Shown here: one piece after another, positions 45,971 to 53,330 of the stretch
Numbering within the stretch: position 1 is the stretch's first letter
How the letters are laid out: every line of letters begins with the position of its first letter
NCBI RefSeq assembly: GCF_041431415.1
Contig: NZ_CP107845.1
Span: 4,030,001-4,094,000 of the forward strand
Source: Streptomyces sp. NBC_00513
GTDB taxonomy: Bacteria; Actinomycetota; Actinomycetes; Streptomycetales; Streptomycetaceae
DNA: 64,000 nt
Direction: 5' to 3'
Program-made: the position numbers and the translations under genes
Notes under the pieces: model-generated
Databases searched by the model: none
What the model saw: the letters and a program-made list of their open reading frames with translations, nothing else
What the model was told of the DNA's origin: nothing

Positions 45971-47248
45971 TCAGTCGCGCAGAGGCAGCTGTACGACCAG
46001 GAGCTTTCCGGCCATCGTGACCCCGCCGTCCATGGCGATGGCCAGCCTGTCCGCGTACACGTGCGGGCCGTCCACGACCTCGGGGCCGCGCGGTTCGTCG
46101 CCGTCCTCGGTGCCCACCTCGCCGAGCAGGTACGGGATGGGGCTGTGGCCGTGTACGACGCGGCCACCTCCGTAGGTGCCCAGGAGTTCCCGTACGGCCT
46201 GCGGGCCCGTTTCCTCGTCACGGAAGGCGAAGCGCTTGGTGAACTTTCGGAAGAGATCCCACGTGATGTCTGCGTCGTTGCGGTTGAGCAGCTCGTGGAT
46301 GGTGTCGTTGACGTCCTCGATGGAGCTGCCGTAGTCGAGGTAGGCGGTGGTGTCGGAATGCAGCAGTAGGTGCCCGTCCTCCAGCGTGGCCGCGTCGAGC
46401 CGCGACATCCACTGGAGGTGCACGTCCTCCAGCCGCTCCATGTCGGTGCGCTGACCGCCGTTGAGCAGCCAGGCGGCCTGGAAGGTGGCGGTGCCGGCGC
46501 CGGAGTGGATCGGGGTGTCGCCGAAGCGCTTGGCGCCGATGAGCAGCAACTCGTGGTTTCCCATGAGGGCCTTGCAGTAGCCGCCCGCCGCGGCGGCCTC
46601 GGCGGAGAGCCGCATGACCAGGTCGATGACCCCGATGCCGTCGGGGCCCCGATCGGTGAAGTCTCCGAGGAACCAGAGCCGGGCGTTGCCCGCGGACCAC
46701 CGTCGGTCGGCGTCGATGAGGTTCTGGGCCTGGAGCTCGGTGACGAGCTCGTCCAGGTATCCGTGTACGTCGCCCACGACGTACAGCGGGCCGGGGCCGG
46801 GCGCCGTGGCCTCTTGGGGGACGTAGTGGACCTGGACCGTGTCACCGGGGCCGCCCTGTGCGCCCCGGCCGATGATGGGCAGGTCGCGCTGCGTGGGCGT
46901 GTAGCCGTCGGGGTCCTCGTCCTCGGCCGGCGCGGGTGCGTCCGGCACGTCCGACGCGGCGGGTGCCAGGCCCGTGTACGCGCCGACGACCCGCTGGTGG
47001 GGCACGTGTTCGGCCTCCGGGCGCACCGCGACGTGGTCCATCGGATGGGTCACGGGCTCCGCCCGGTACTCGGGCTGCCCGTGTCCGGGCGCGCCCTCGC
47101 CGTAGTACGCGGGGTACTCGCCGTACACGGGCTGCTCGCCGGACAGGCCGACGGACGCCGCGTACGGGGCGGGTTCGGTGACCGGCACGCGGAAGTCTCG
47201 CAGCGTGTCCGTCCGCATCGCGGGTCCCTGACCGGCCCCCTGAGTCAT
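45971..47248 (-). CDS. metallophosphoesterase
   Basis: 425 residues. A disordered Pro/Tyr/Glu-rich N-terminus of about 155 residues precedes a calcineurin-like phosphoesterase: GDVHGYLDEL, GDFTDRG, GNHELLL and VHGHSPIP give the dinuclear-metal ligands. Similar to PPP-type/ApaH-like enzymes, so a protein phosphatase or dinucleotide hydrolase role is possible. GGAGGGG sits 5 nt before ATG 47248, which fixes the start; an in-frame codon at 47281 lacks a site. Confidence 0.85.
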   Translation of the reverse strand: MTQGAGQGPAMRTDTLRDFRVPVTEPAPYAASVGLSGEQPVYGEYPAYYGEGAPGHGQPEYRAEPVTHPMDHVAVRPEAEHVPHQRVVGAYTGLAPAASDVPDAPAPAEDEDPDGYTPTQRDLPIIGRGAQGGPGDTVQVHYVPQEATAPGPGPLYVVGDVHGYLDELVTELQAQNLIDADRRWSAGNARLWFLGDFTDRGPDGIGVIDLVMRLSAEAAAAGGYCKALMGNHELLLIGAKRFGDTPIHSGAGTATFQAAWLLNGGQRTDMERLEDVHLQWMSRLDAATLEDGHLLLHSDTTAYLDYGSSIEDVNDTIHELLNRNDADITWDLFRKFTKRFAFRDEETGPQAVRELLGTYGGGRVVHGHSPIPYLLGEVGTEDGDEPRGPEVVDGPHVYADRLAIAMDGGVTMAGKLLVVQLPLRD

Positions 47249-47438
47249 CGACCCCTCCACCACCGTCGCGCTGCCGTACACCTGCGGACCCTCTGACCTC
47301 CGGGTCGGAGGGTCCGTGATGTCGTGCGCCCATCATAGGAATGCGGCTCGCGCTCTGTGACGCACCAGGGGTGGTGAATCCTGGCCGGAGCCGTCCTTCC
47401 TGCCACTTTCGACCGATATATGTGTGGTTGAAATCTTT

Positions 47439-47459
47439 GGCGGGGCCGTCGGCCCCGCC
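47439..47459 (-). terminator. terminator downstream of the LacI-type gene
   Basis: 9-bp perfect stem GGCGGGGCC/GGCCCCGCC with loop GTC. On the minus strand it is followed by CAAAGATTT. Confidence 0.7.
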
Positions 47460-47488
47460 GGTGTGGCGTCCGGCACGGCCGATTCGTT

Positions 47489-47543
47489 CAGTCGAGTGGG
47501 TCGGTCGAGTGGTCGGTCGGTCGAGTGGTCGGTCGAGCGGTCA
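47489..47543. repeat. short tandem repeats of GGTCGAGT type
   Basis: About five degenerate copies of GTCGAGTGGTCG run up to and over the stop codon of the LacI-type gene, likely replication slippage. Confidence 0.55.
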
Positions 47544-48632
47544 GTCCTGGGCCGGTGAGCGCGGCGGACTGACGGTCGTGCGGGGCTGCCTGCGCTGTGA
47601 GGAGGTGCGGATGATCAGTTCGGTCGGGACGACCTGTTCGACGGGCCGGCCGGTGTCGACTCCCTCGATCGCGTCGATGAGCAACTGCACGACGGCCGTG
47701 CCGATGCGCCGCGGTTTCAGGGAGAGGGTGGTGATCGGTGGTTCGGTGTTCGCGTACACGGTCGATTCGCTGCAGCACACGAGCAACAGGTCCTCGGGGA
47801 CACGCAGCCCGTAGCGCCGGGCGGCGGCGAGCAGATCGGTGCCGTTGGGGTCGAAAAGCCCGTAGACGGCGTCGGGTCGGTCGGGTCGGGCGAGCAGCCG
47901 GTCGGCGGCGACCGCGCCCGCGCACGGGTCGTGGGCGGGGTAGGACTCGTAGACGGGGTCTTGGCCGACGCGCTCGCACCAGTTGAGGTAGGCGGTGGTG
48001 GAGAGCCGTGTGTAGGTGTCGGTGGTGGTGCCGGTGAGCAGCCCGATCCGGCGGGCGCCCGCGGCGGCGAGATGGTCGAGCAGGTTGAGTACGGCCGCTT
48101 CGTGGTCGTTGTCGACCCAGGCGGTGACGGGGAGGGACCCGGCGGGTCGGCCGTCGGAGACCACGGGCAGGCCCTGGCGGACAAGCTCGCTGACCACGGG
48201 ATCGTGGTCGGAGGGGTCGATCACGACGGTGCCGTCGAGGGCCACGTTGGACCAGACGTCGTGTCGTGAGGTGGCGGGCAGGATGACGAGGGCGTAGCCG
48301 CGGGCGAGCGCGGCGGAGGTCGCCGCCCTCGCCATCTCCGCGAAGTACGCGAATTCGGTGAAGGTGAAAGGTTCATCCCCGTACGTGGTCACGGTCAGGC
48401 CGATGAGGCCCGACTTGCCCGTACGGAGGGTTCGGGCGGCGGCGGACGGGCGGTAGCCCAGCCGGTCGGCGACCTCGCGAACGTGGCGACGGGTGGCGTC
48501 GGGCAGCCGTCCCTTGCCATTGAGCGCGTCGGAGACGGTCGTGATGGAGACGCCCGCCGCGGCGGCCACGTCTCTGATGCCGGCCCGGCCCTGTCGGCCG
48601 CCGGTCCGCCGGGTGGTCTCGGTCCGGCTCAC
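47541..48632 (-). CDS. LacI family transcriptional regulator
   Basis: 363 residues. N-terminal LacI helix-turn-helix and hinge (IRDVAAAAGVSITTVSDALN, then LGYRPSAAARTLRTGK) and a periplasmic-sugar-binding-like effector domain with the usual ending (RIGTAVVQLLIDAIEG, ELIIRTS). GTG 48632 has AGGGAAG 7 nt upstream; ATG 48656 has none. No sugar operon adjoins it, so its targets may lie elsewhere. A 12-bp palindrome 65 bp upstream could be its own operator. Confidence 0.9.
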   Translation of the reverse strand: MSRTETTRRTGGRQGRAGIRDVAAAAGVSITTVSDALNGKGRLPDATRRHVREVADRLGYRPSAAARTLRTGKSGLIGLTVTTYGDEPFTFTEFAYFAEMARAATSAALARGYALVILPATSRHDVWSNVALDGTVVIDPSDHDPVVSELVRQGLPVVSDGRPAGSLPVTAWVDNDHEAAVLNLLDHLAAAGARRIGLLTGTTTDTYTRLSTTAYLNWCERVGQDPVYESYPAHDPCAGAVAADRLLARPDRPDAVYGLFDPNGTDLLAAARRYGLRVPEDLLLVCCSESTVYANTEPPITTLSLKPRRIGTAVVQLLIDAIEGVDTGRPVEQVVPTELIIRTSSQRRQPRTTVSPPRSPAQD

Positions 48633-48696
48633 CTGATGCTTCCCTGCTGCTGTCATGGCGAGCCGATAGTAGGGCTCGTGGGGGCGGCTGGTCTGG

Positions 48697-48708
48697 GTGC
48701 ATATGCAC
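48697..48708. promoter_or_regulatory. 12-bp palindrome, candidate LacI-family operator
   Basis: GTGCATATGCAC, perfect, 65 bp upstream of the LacI-type start. It lacks the central CG of classic LacI/GalR operators, so the assignment is tentative. Confidence 0.35.
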
Positions 48709-48888
48709 GCGTTGACAGGCGCGTTTCTGCATGGTTCGCCACCCCCAATGACCTTGGAAAAGAAGGTTCTTGGTTGCTTGGAGCGGGAGTGGAGCTTGTC
48801 GGCGGGTACGGGCATGCCAAAACGGCACGCTGTCCGGTCGGTCGCAACTCACCTGCACGGGGGATGCGCGCCACGGCGCAGGCCACCG

Positions 48889-48910
48889 GCGCGCGCATAT
48901 ATGCGCGCGC
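48889..48910. promoter_or_regulatory. 22-bp perfect palindrome upstream of hisC-like gene
   Basis: Alternating GC arms around a central ATAT (GCGCGCGCATA and its exact complement), 109 bp before the aminotransferase start. Could be an operator or a Z-DNA-prone element. Confidence 0.5.
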
Positions 48911-49018
48911 TCCCCCTGTGATCCTGGCGCCTGCCATTCTCGGATCGGCGGAATCCTCATAAGGTGTGCAGCATTGAGTCGACGGCGACGTCGACGGGAC
49001 GGTCGAGGAGGACCTGCG

Positions 49019-50101
49019 GTGAGCGAGAAGAGCCCGAGGCTGCGCGCCGAGCTGGACGGCATCCCCACCTACAAGCCGGGCAAGCCCGCGGCCGCGGGTG
49101 GGCCCGTCGCGTTCAAGCTGTCCTCGAACGAGAATCCGTACCCGCCTCTGCCCGGGGTCCTGGAGACGGCCGTCGCGGCGGCCGGCCGTTTCAACCGCTA
49201 CCCGGACATGGCCTGCACCGGCCTGGTGAACGAGCTCGCGGAGCGGTTCGGGGTACCGGTCGAGCACATCGCCACGGGCACCGGCTCGGTCGGCGTGGCC
49301 CAGTCGCTGATCCAATCGACGGCCGGTCCGGGCGACGAGGTCATCTACGCGTGGCGGTCCTTCGAGGCGTACCCGATCATCACGCAGATCTCGGGCGCCA
49401 CGTCCGTGCAGGTGCCGCTGACCGACGGGGACGTGCACGACCTGGACGCGATGTACGCCGCGATCACCGAGCGGACCCGTCTGATTTTCGTCTGCAACCC
49501 CAACAACCCCACGGGTACCGCGGTGCGCCGGGCGGAGCTGGAGCGGTTCCTGGACCGGGTGCCCTCGGACATCCTGGTGGTGCTGGACGAGGCCTACCGC
49601 GAGTTCGTGCGCGACACGGACGTGCCGGACGGCATCGAGCTCTACCGTGACCGCCCCAACGTGTGCGTGTTGCGTACGTTCTCCAAGGCTTACGGGCTGG
49701 CCGGCCTGCGTGTCGGTTTCGCGGTGGCGCACGAGCCGGTCGCCGCGGCGCTGCGCAAGACGGCGGTTCCGTTCGGTGTCAGCCAGCTCGCACAGGACGC
49801 GGCGGTCGCCTCGCTGCGGGCCGAGGACGAGCTGATGGGCCGGGTCGGCGCGCTGGTGGGCGAGCGGGCGCGGGTGCACGCCACGCTGCTCGCGCAGGGC
49901 TGGACGGTGGTCCCGGAGACGCAGGCCAACTTCGTGTGGCTGCGGCTGGGGGAGCGGACCGCCGAGTTCGCGGCGGCCTGCGAGAAGGCCGGTGTGGTGG
50001 TCCGGCCCTTCGCGGGCGAGGGCCTGCGGGTCACGATCGGTGAGACCGAGGCGAACGACCTCTTCCTGCACGCGGCGGAGGCGTTCCTCAAGGAGTTGTA
50101 G
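49019..50101 (+). CDS. hisC: histidinol-phosphate/aromatic aminotransferase
   Basis: 360 residues, class II-like fold-type I PLP aminotransferase. Family blocks: [45 protein letters not shown] and the Schiff-base Lys in [22 protein letters not shown] precedes GTG 49019. It stands alone, away from the his operon that streptomycetes keep elsewhere, so it may be a second HisC or a Pat-type aromatic aminotransferase for phenylalanine/tyrosine. The symbol is given for the family, not for a proven pathway. Confidence 0.85.
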   Translation: MSEKSPRLRAELDGIPTYKPGKPAAAGGPVAFKLSSNENPYPPLPGVLETAVAAAGRFNRYPDMACTGLVNELAERFGVPVEHIATGTGSVGVAQSLIQSTAGPGDEVIYAWRSFEAYPIITQISGATSVQVPLTDGDVHDLDAMYAAITERTRLIFVCNPNNPTGTAVRRAELERFLDRVPSDILVVLDEAYREFVRDTDVPDGIELYRDRPNVCVLRTFSKAYGLAGLRVGFAVAHEPVAAALRKTAVPFGVSQLAQDAAVASLRAEDELMGRVGALVGERARVHATLLAQGWTVVPETQANFVWLRLGERTAEFAAACEKAGVVVRPFAGEGLRVTIGETEANDLFLHAAEAFLKEL

Positions 50102-50123
50102 GGGCTGTAGGAGCTGCGAGGGC

Positions 50124-50159
50124 CGTACGGGCTTCAAGAGCTGTACGGGCTTCAGGAGC
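50124..50159. repeat. 17-bp direct repeat after hisC-like gene
   Basis: GTACGGGCTTCAAGAGC (50124-50140) and GTACGGGCTTCAGGAGC (50143-50159), one mismatch. Confidence 0.6.
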
Positions 50160-50182
50160 GGGCAGGAGCCCGCGGGACTCGA

Positions 50183-50560
50183 CTACGCGAGTTCCACGCG
50201 GATGGGGTCGCCGTCGCGGACGGTGGCCAACAGGCGGGGGTCGCCGCCGAACGAGCCGAGCACGTTGCACGGGCTCGCCAGGCGACTCTCGCCTTCGCGC
50301 GAGATGGGCGTGGGGCCGTAGGGCAGCGCGAGAGCGTCGCCATCGGTCCAGAACGCCACGGTGCCCGGGTCGACCACCTGTCGGGCGTCGTGTTCCAGGG
50401 CCACTGAGATTCCGGTGTCGAAGTAGACCTCTTCGCCCCAGGTGTTGGCGGAGGCGGAGATCGGGAGTGCCTCCGTCAGGGCCTTGCTGGTCGGGGTCTC
50501 GTCGAGCGTCGCGGTGAGCTGACCCGCAGGCCAGGAGATTCGAATCTTCATGGGGCGCAT
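50183..50560 (-). CDS. cyclophilin-like domain protein
   Basis: 125 residues, a single beta-barrel. Segments ISWPAGQLTATLDETPTSKALTEALP, WGEEVYFDTGI and DGDALALPYGPTPIS match the cyclophilin-like fold (TM1367/DUF369-type); prolyl isomerase activity is not implied. ATG 50560 lies inside a 21-bp inverted repeat, and ATG 50551 starts 7 bp below it. It is divergent from cydA across 181 bp that contain a Rex operator, so redox control is possible. Confidence 0.8.
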   Translation of the reverse strand: MRPMKIRISWPAGQLTATLDETPTSKALTEALPISASANTWGEEVYFDTGISVALEHDARQVVDPGTVAFWTDGDALALPYGPTPISREGESRLASPCNVLGSFGGDPRLLATVRDGDPIRVELA

Positions 50561-50578
50561 TCAACAATCTGTTGAATG
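50558..50578. promoter_or_regulatory. 21-bp inverted repeat at the cyclophilin-like gene start
   Basis: CATTCAACA, spacer ATC, TGTTGAATG. It overlaps the upstream candidate start codon. Placement suits a repressor site or a leaderless promoter. Confidence 0.5.
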
Positions 50579-50640
50579 TATTGGCTAGAGGGGACCCCGC
50601 TCAAGAGTCCGAAAACGATGTGCGCCATAATGCTTGTGAA

Positions 50641-50656
50641 TGTGAACGCGTTCACA
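50641..50656. promoter_or_regulatory. Rex operator (ROP) of the cyd operon
   Basis: TGTGAACGCGTTCACA, a perfect 16-bp palindrome identical to my recollection of the S. coelicolor cydABCD site bound by the NADH-sensing repressor Rex. It lies 85 bp before the cydA start and 80 bp from the divergent gene. Confidence 0.92.
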
Positions 50657-50741
50657 AGCGTGTCCTGCTTTGTCCCGTATTGAGCAGTACACATCAGGCA
50701 AACTGCGGCTGTGACCACGGCGACACGAAGGAGACGACGAC

Positions 50742-52247
50742 GTGGACCAAGCTCTGGCGCCAGAGACCCTGGCGCGATGGCAGTTCGGCATCACCACCGT
50801 CTACCACTTCCTCTTCGTCCCCCTGACGATCTCGCTCGCCGCGCTGGTCGCGATCTTGCAGACCGCCTGGGTGCGGACCGAGAAGGAGAAGTACCTCAAG
50901 GCCACGAAGTTCTGGGGCAAGCTCTTCCTGATCAACATCGCGATGGGTGTGGTCACGGGCATCGTCCAGGAATTCCAGTTCGGCATGAACTGGTCCGACT
51001 ACTCGCGGTTCGTCGGTGACGTCTTCGGGGCGCCGCTGGCCTTCGAGGCCCTGATCGCCTTCTTCTTCGAGTCCACGTTCATCGGCTTGTGGATCTTCGG
51101 GTGGGACAAGCTGCCGAAGAAGATCCACCTGGCCTGCATCTGGATGGTGTCGATCGGCACCATCCTCTCCGCGTACTTCATCCTCGCGGCCAATTCCTGG
51201 ATGCAGCACCCGGTCGGCTACCGCATCAACGAGAAGACCGGGCGGGCCGAGCTCACCGACTTCCTGCTCGTCCTGACGCAGAACACCGCCTTGGCGCAGG
51301 TGTTCCACACCCTCACCGCCGCCCTGCTGACCGGGGGCGCGTTCATGGTGGGCATCGCCGCCTACCACCTGTTGCGCAAGAAGCACATCCCGGTGATGCG
51401 CACCTCACTGCGGCTGGGCCTGATCGCCGTCGTGGTCGGCGGTCTGCTCACCGCGGTGAGCGGCGACACCCTCGCCAAGATCATGTACAAGCAGCAGCCG
51501 ATGAAGATGGCAGCAGCCGAGGCACTGTGGGACGGCGAGAAGGGCGCGCCCTTCTCGATCTTCGCCTACGGCGATGTCGACAAGGGTCACAACAAGGTCG
51601 CCATAGAGGTGCCCGGCCTGCTGTCGTTCCTCGCGGACAACACCTTCGACTCCTACGTGCCCGGCATCAACGACGTGAACAAGGCCGAGCAGGAGAAGTA
51701 CGGGCCCGGCGACTACCGTCCCGAGGTTCCCGTCGCGTACTGGGGCTTCCGCTGGATGATCGGGTTCGGCATGGCCTCATTCACCATCGGGGCCATCGGC
51801 CTCTGGCTGACGCGACGCAAGTTCATGCTGCCGCCGGCCCTGCGCACCGGTGAGGACGAACGGCCCCACCTGGTGCTCTTCAGGAAGGCGCTGAGTCCCC
51901 GCTTCACCCGCCTGTACTGGCTCACCACGATCTGGACGCTCGGCTTCCCGCTGATCGCCAACTCCTGGGGCTGGATCTTCACCGAGATGGGCCGCCAGCC
52001 GTGGGTGGTCTACGGAGTCCTGCGCACCCGTGACGCCGTCTCCCCCAGCGTCTCGCAGGGCGAGGTCATCACGTCGATGCTCGTCTTCACGGCCCTCTAC
52101 GCGGTGCTCGCCGTGATCGAGGTCAAGCTGCTCGTGAAGTACGTCAAGACCGGCCCGCCCGAACTCACGGAAGCCGACCTCAACCCGCCCACCAAGATCG
52201 GCGGGGACGACAAGAACTCCGACCGGCCGATGGCCTTCTCGTACTGA
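50742..52247 (+). CDS. cydA: cytochrome bd oxidase subunit I
   Basis: 501 residues, haem-carrying subunit of the high-affinity quinol oxidase used at low oxygen. Conserved stretches: RWQFGITTVYHFLFVPLTI with the N-terminal haem-ligand His, GIVQEFQFGMNWSDYSRFVG, FFESTFIGLWIFGW, GWIFTEMGRQPW. The Q-loop is short. AAGGAG 9 nt before GTG 50742. First gene of cydA-cydB-cydDC-sensor kinase; repressed by Rex when NADH is low. Confidence 0.97.
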   Translation: MDQALAPETLARWQFGITTVYHFLFVPLTISLAALVAILQTAWVRTEKEKYLKATKFWGKLFLINIAMGVVTGIVQEFQFGMNWSDYSRFVGDVFGAPLAFEALIAFFFESTFIGLWIFGWDKLPKKIHLACIWMVSIGTILSAYFILAANSWMQHPVGYRINEKTGRAELTDFLLVLTQNTALAQVFHTLTAALLTGGAFMVGIAAYHLLRKKHIPVMRTSLRLGLIAVVVGGLLTAVSGDTLAKIMYKQQPMKMAAAEALWDGEKGAPFSIFAYGDVDKGHNKVAIEVPGLLSFLADNTFDSYVPGINDVNKAEQEKYGPGDYRPEVPVAYWGFRWMIGFGMASFTIGAIGLWLTRRKFMLPPALRTGEDERPHLVLFRKALSPRFTRLYWLTTIWTLGFPLIANSWGWIFTEMGRQPWVVYGVLRTRDAVSPSVSQGEVITSMLVFTALYAVLAVIEVKLLVKYVKTGPPELTEADLNPPTKIGGDDKNSDRPMAFSY

Positions 52248-52265
52248 GGCTGAGGAGACCACACC

Positions 52266-53267
52266 ATGCAACTTCAAGACGTCTGGTTCGTGCTCATCGC
52301 CGTCCTGTGGATCGGCTACTTCTTCCTGGAGGGCTTCGACTTCGGGATCGGCGTACTCACCAAGCTGCTCGCCCGCGACCGTACGGAGAAGCGGGTCCTG
52401 ATCAATACGATCGGGCCCGTGTGGGACGGCAACGAGGTCTGGCTGCTCACCGCCGGCGGTGCCACCTTCGCCGCCTTCCCCGAGTGGTACGCGACGCTCT
52501 TCTCCGGCTTCTACCTGCCGCTGCTGATCATCCTGGTCTGCCTCATCGTCCGTGGCGTCGCCTTCGAGTACCGCCACAAGCGTCCCGAGGACAAGTGGCA
52601 GACCAACTGGGAACACGCGATCTTCTGGACCTCGCTGATTCCCGCGTTCCTGTGGGGCGTGGCCTTCGCCAACATCGTGCGCGGCGTGAAGATCGACCAG
52701 CACAAGGAGTACGTCGGTACCTTCCTCGACCTGCTCAACGGGTACGCGCTCCTCGGCGGCCTGGTCACCCTCACCCTGTTCACCTTCCACGGCGCGGTGT
52801 TCGCCTCGCTCAAGACCGTCGGTGACATCCGGGACCGCTCGCGGAGCCTGGCGACCCGGCTGGGTGTGGTCACCGCCGTGCTGGCCCTGGTCTTCCTGAC
52901 CTGGACCCAGGTCTCGCGGGGTGACGGCAAGAGCCTGATCGCCATGGCCGTCGCGGTCGTGGCGCTGCTCGCGGCGCTCGGCTTCAACCTGGCCGGCCGT
53001 GAGGGATGGTCGTTCGCCCTGTCGGGGGTCACCATCGCCTCCGCCGTCGCGATGCTCTTCCTGACGCTCTTCCCGAACGTCATGCCGTCCTCGTTGAACG
53101 ACGCCTGGAGCCTCACCGTCGACAACGCCTCGTCCACCCCGTACACCCTGAAGATCATGACCTGGCTCGCGGTGGTGGCCACCCCGGTCGTCGTGCTCTA
53201 CCAGGGCTGGACCTACTGGGTGTTCCGCAAGCGCATCGGTACGCAGCACATCGTTGACGTGCACTGA
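52266..53267 (+). CDS. cydB: cytochrome bd oxidase subunit II
   Basis: 333 residues, about 8-9 membrane helices. Starts QDVWFVLIAVLWIGYFFLEG with FDFGIGVL, and has GPVWDGNEVWLLTAGGATFA, typical of CydB. GAGGAG before ATG 52266, 18 bp after cydA. Confidence 0.97.
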   Translation: MQLQDVWFVLIAVLWIGYFFLEGFDFGIGVLTKLLARDRTEKRVLINTIGPVWDGNEVWLLTAGGATFAAFPEWYATLFSGFYLPLLIILVCLIVRGVAFEYRHKRPEDKWQTNWEHAIFWTSLIPAFLWGVAFANIVRGVKIDQHKEYVGTFLDLLNGYALLGGLVTLTLFTFHGAVFASLKTVGDIRDRSRSLATRLGVVTAVLALVFLTWTQVSRGDGKSLIAMAVAVVALLAALGFNLAGREGWSFALSGVTIASAVAMLFLTLFPNVMPSSLNDAWSLTVDNASSTPYTLKIMTWLAVVATPVVVLYQGWTYWVFRKRIGTQHIVDVH

Positions 53268-53330
53268 GCCGCTGACCGTCCCGGGCTCTTCGAGCCGGAC
53301 AGCCCGTGCCTGCCTGACCCTGCCGAGGGG

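Larger units (their letters stand above)
48633..49018. promoter_or_regulatory. 386-bp divergent region between LacI-type gene and hisC-like gene
   Basis: No credible gene. Contains two perfect palindromes: GTGCATATGCAC at 48697-48708 and a 22-bp one at 48889-48910 (listed separately). TTGACA at 48712-48717 could be a rightward -35 element. Several short ORFs here lack coding character. Confidence 0.6.

Noticed and set aside
48697-48921. Short plus-strand ORF beginning MHMHALTGAF
   Set aside because: No ribosome-binding site, no family resemblance, and it covers both palindromes, so the region reads as regulatory.
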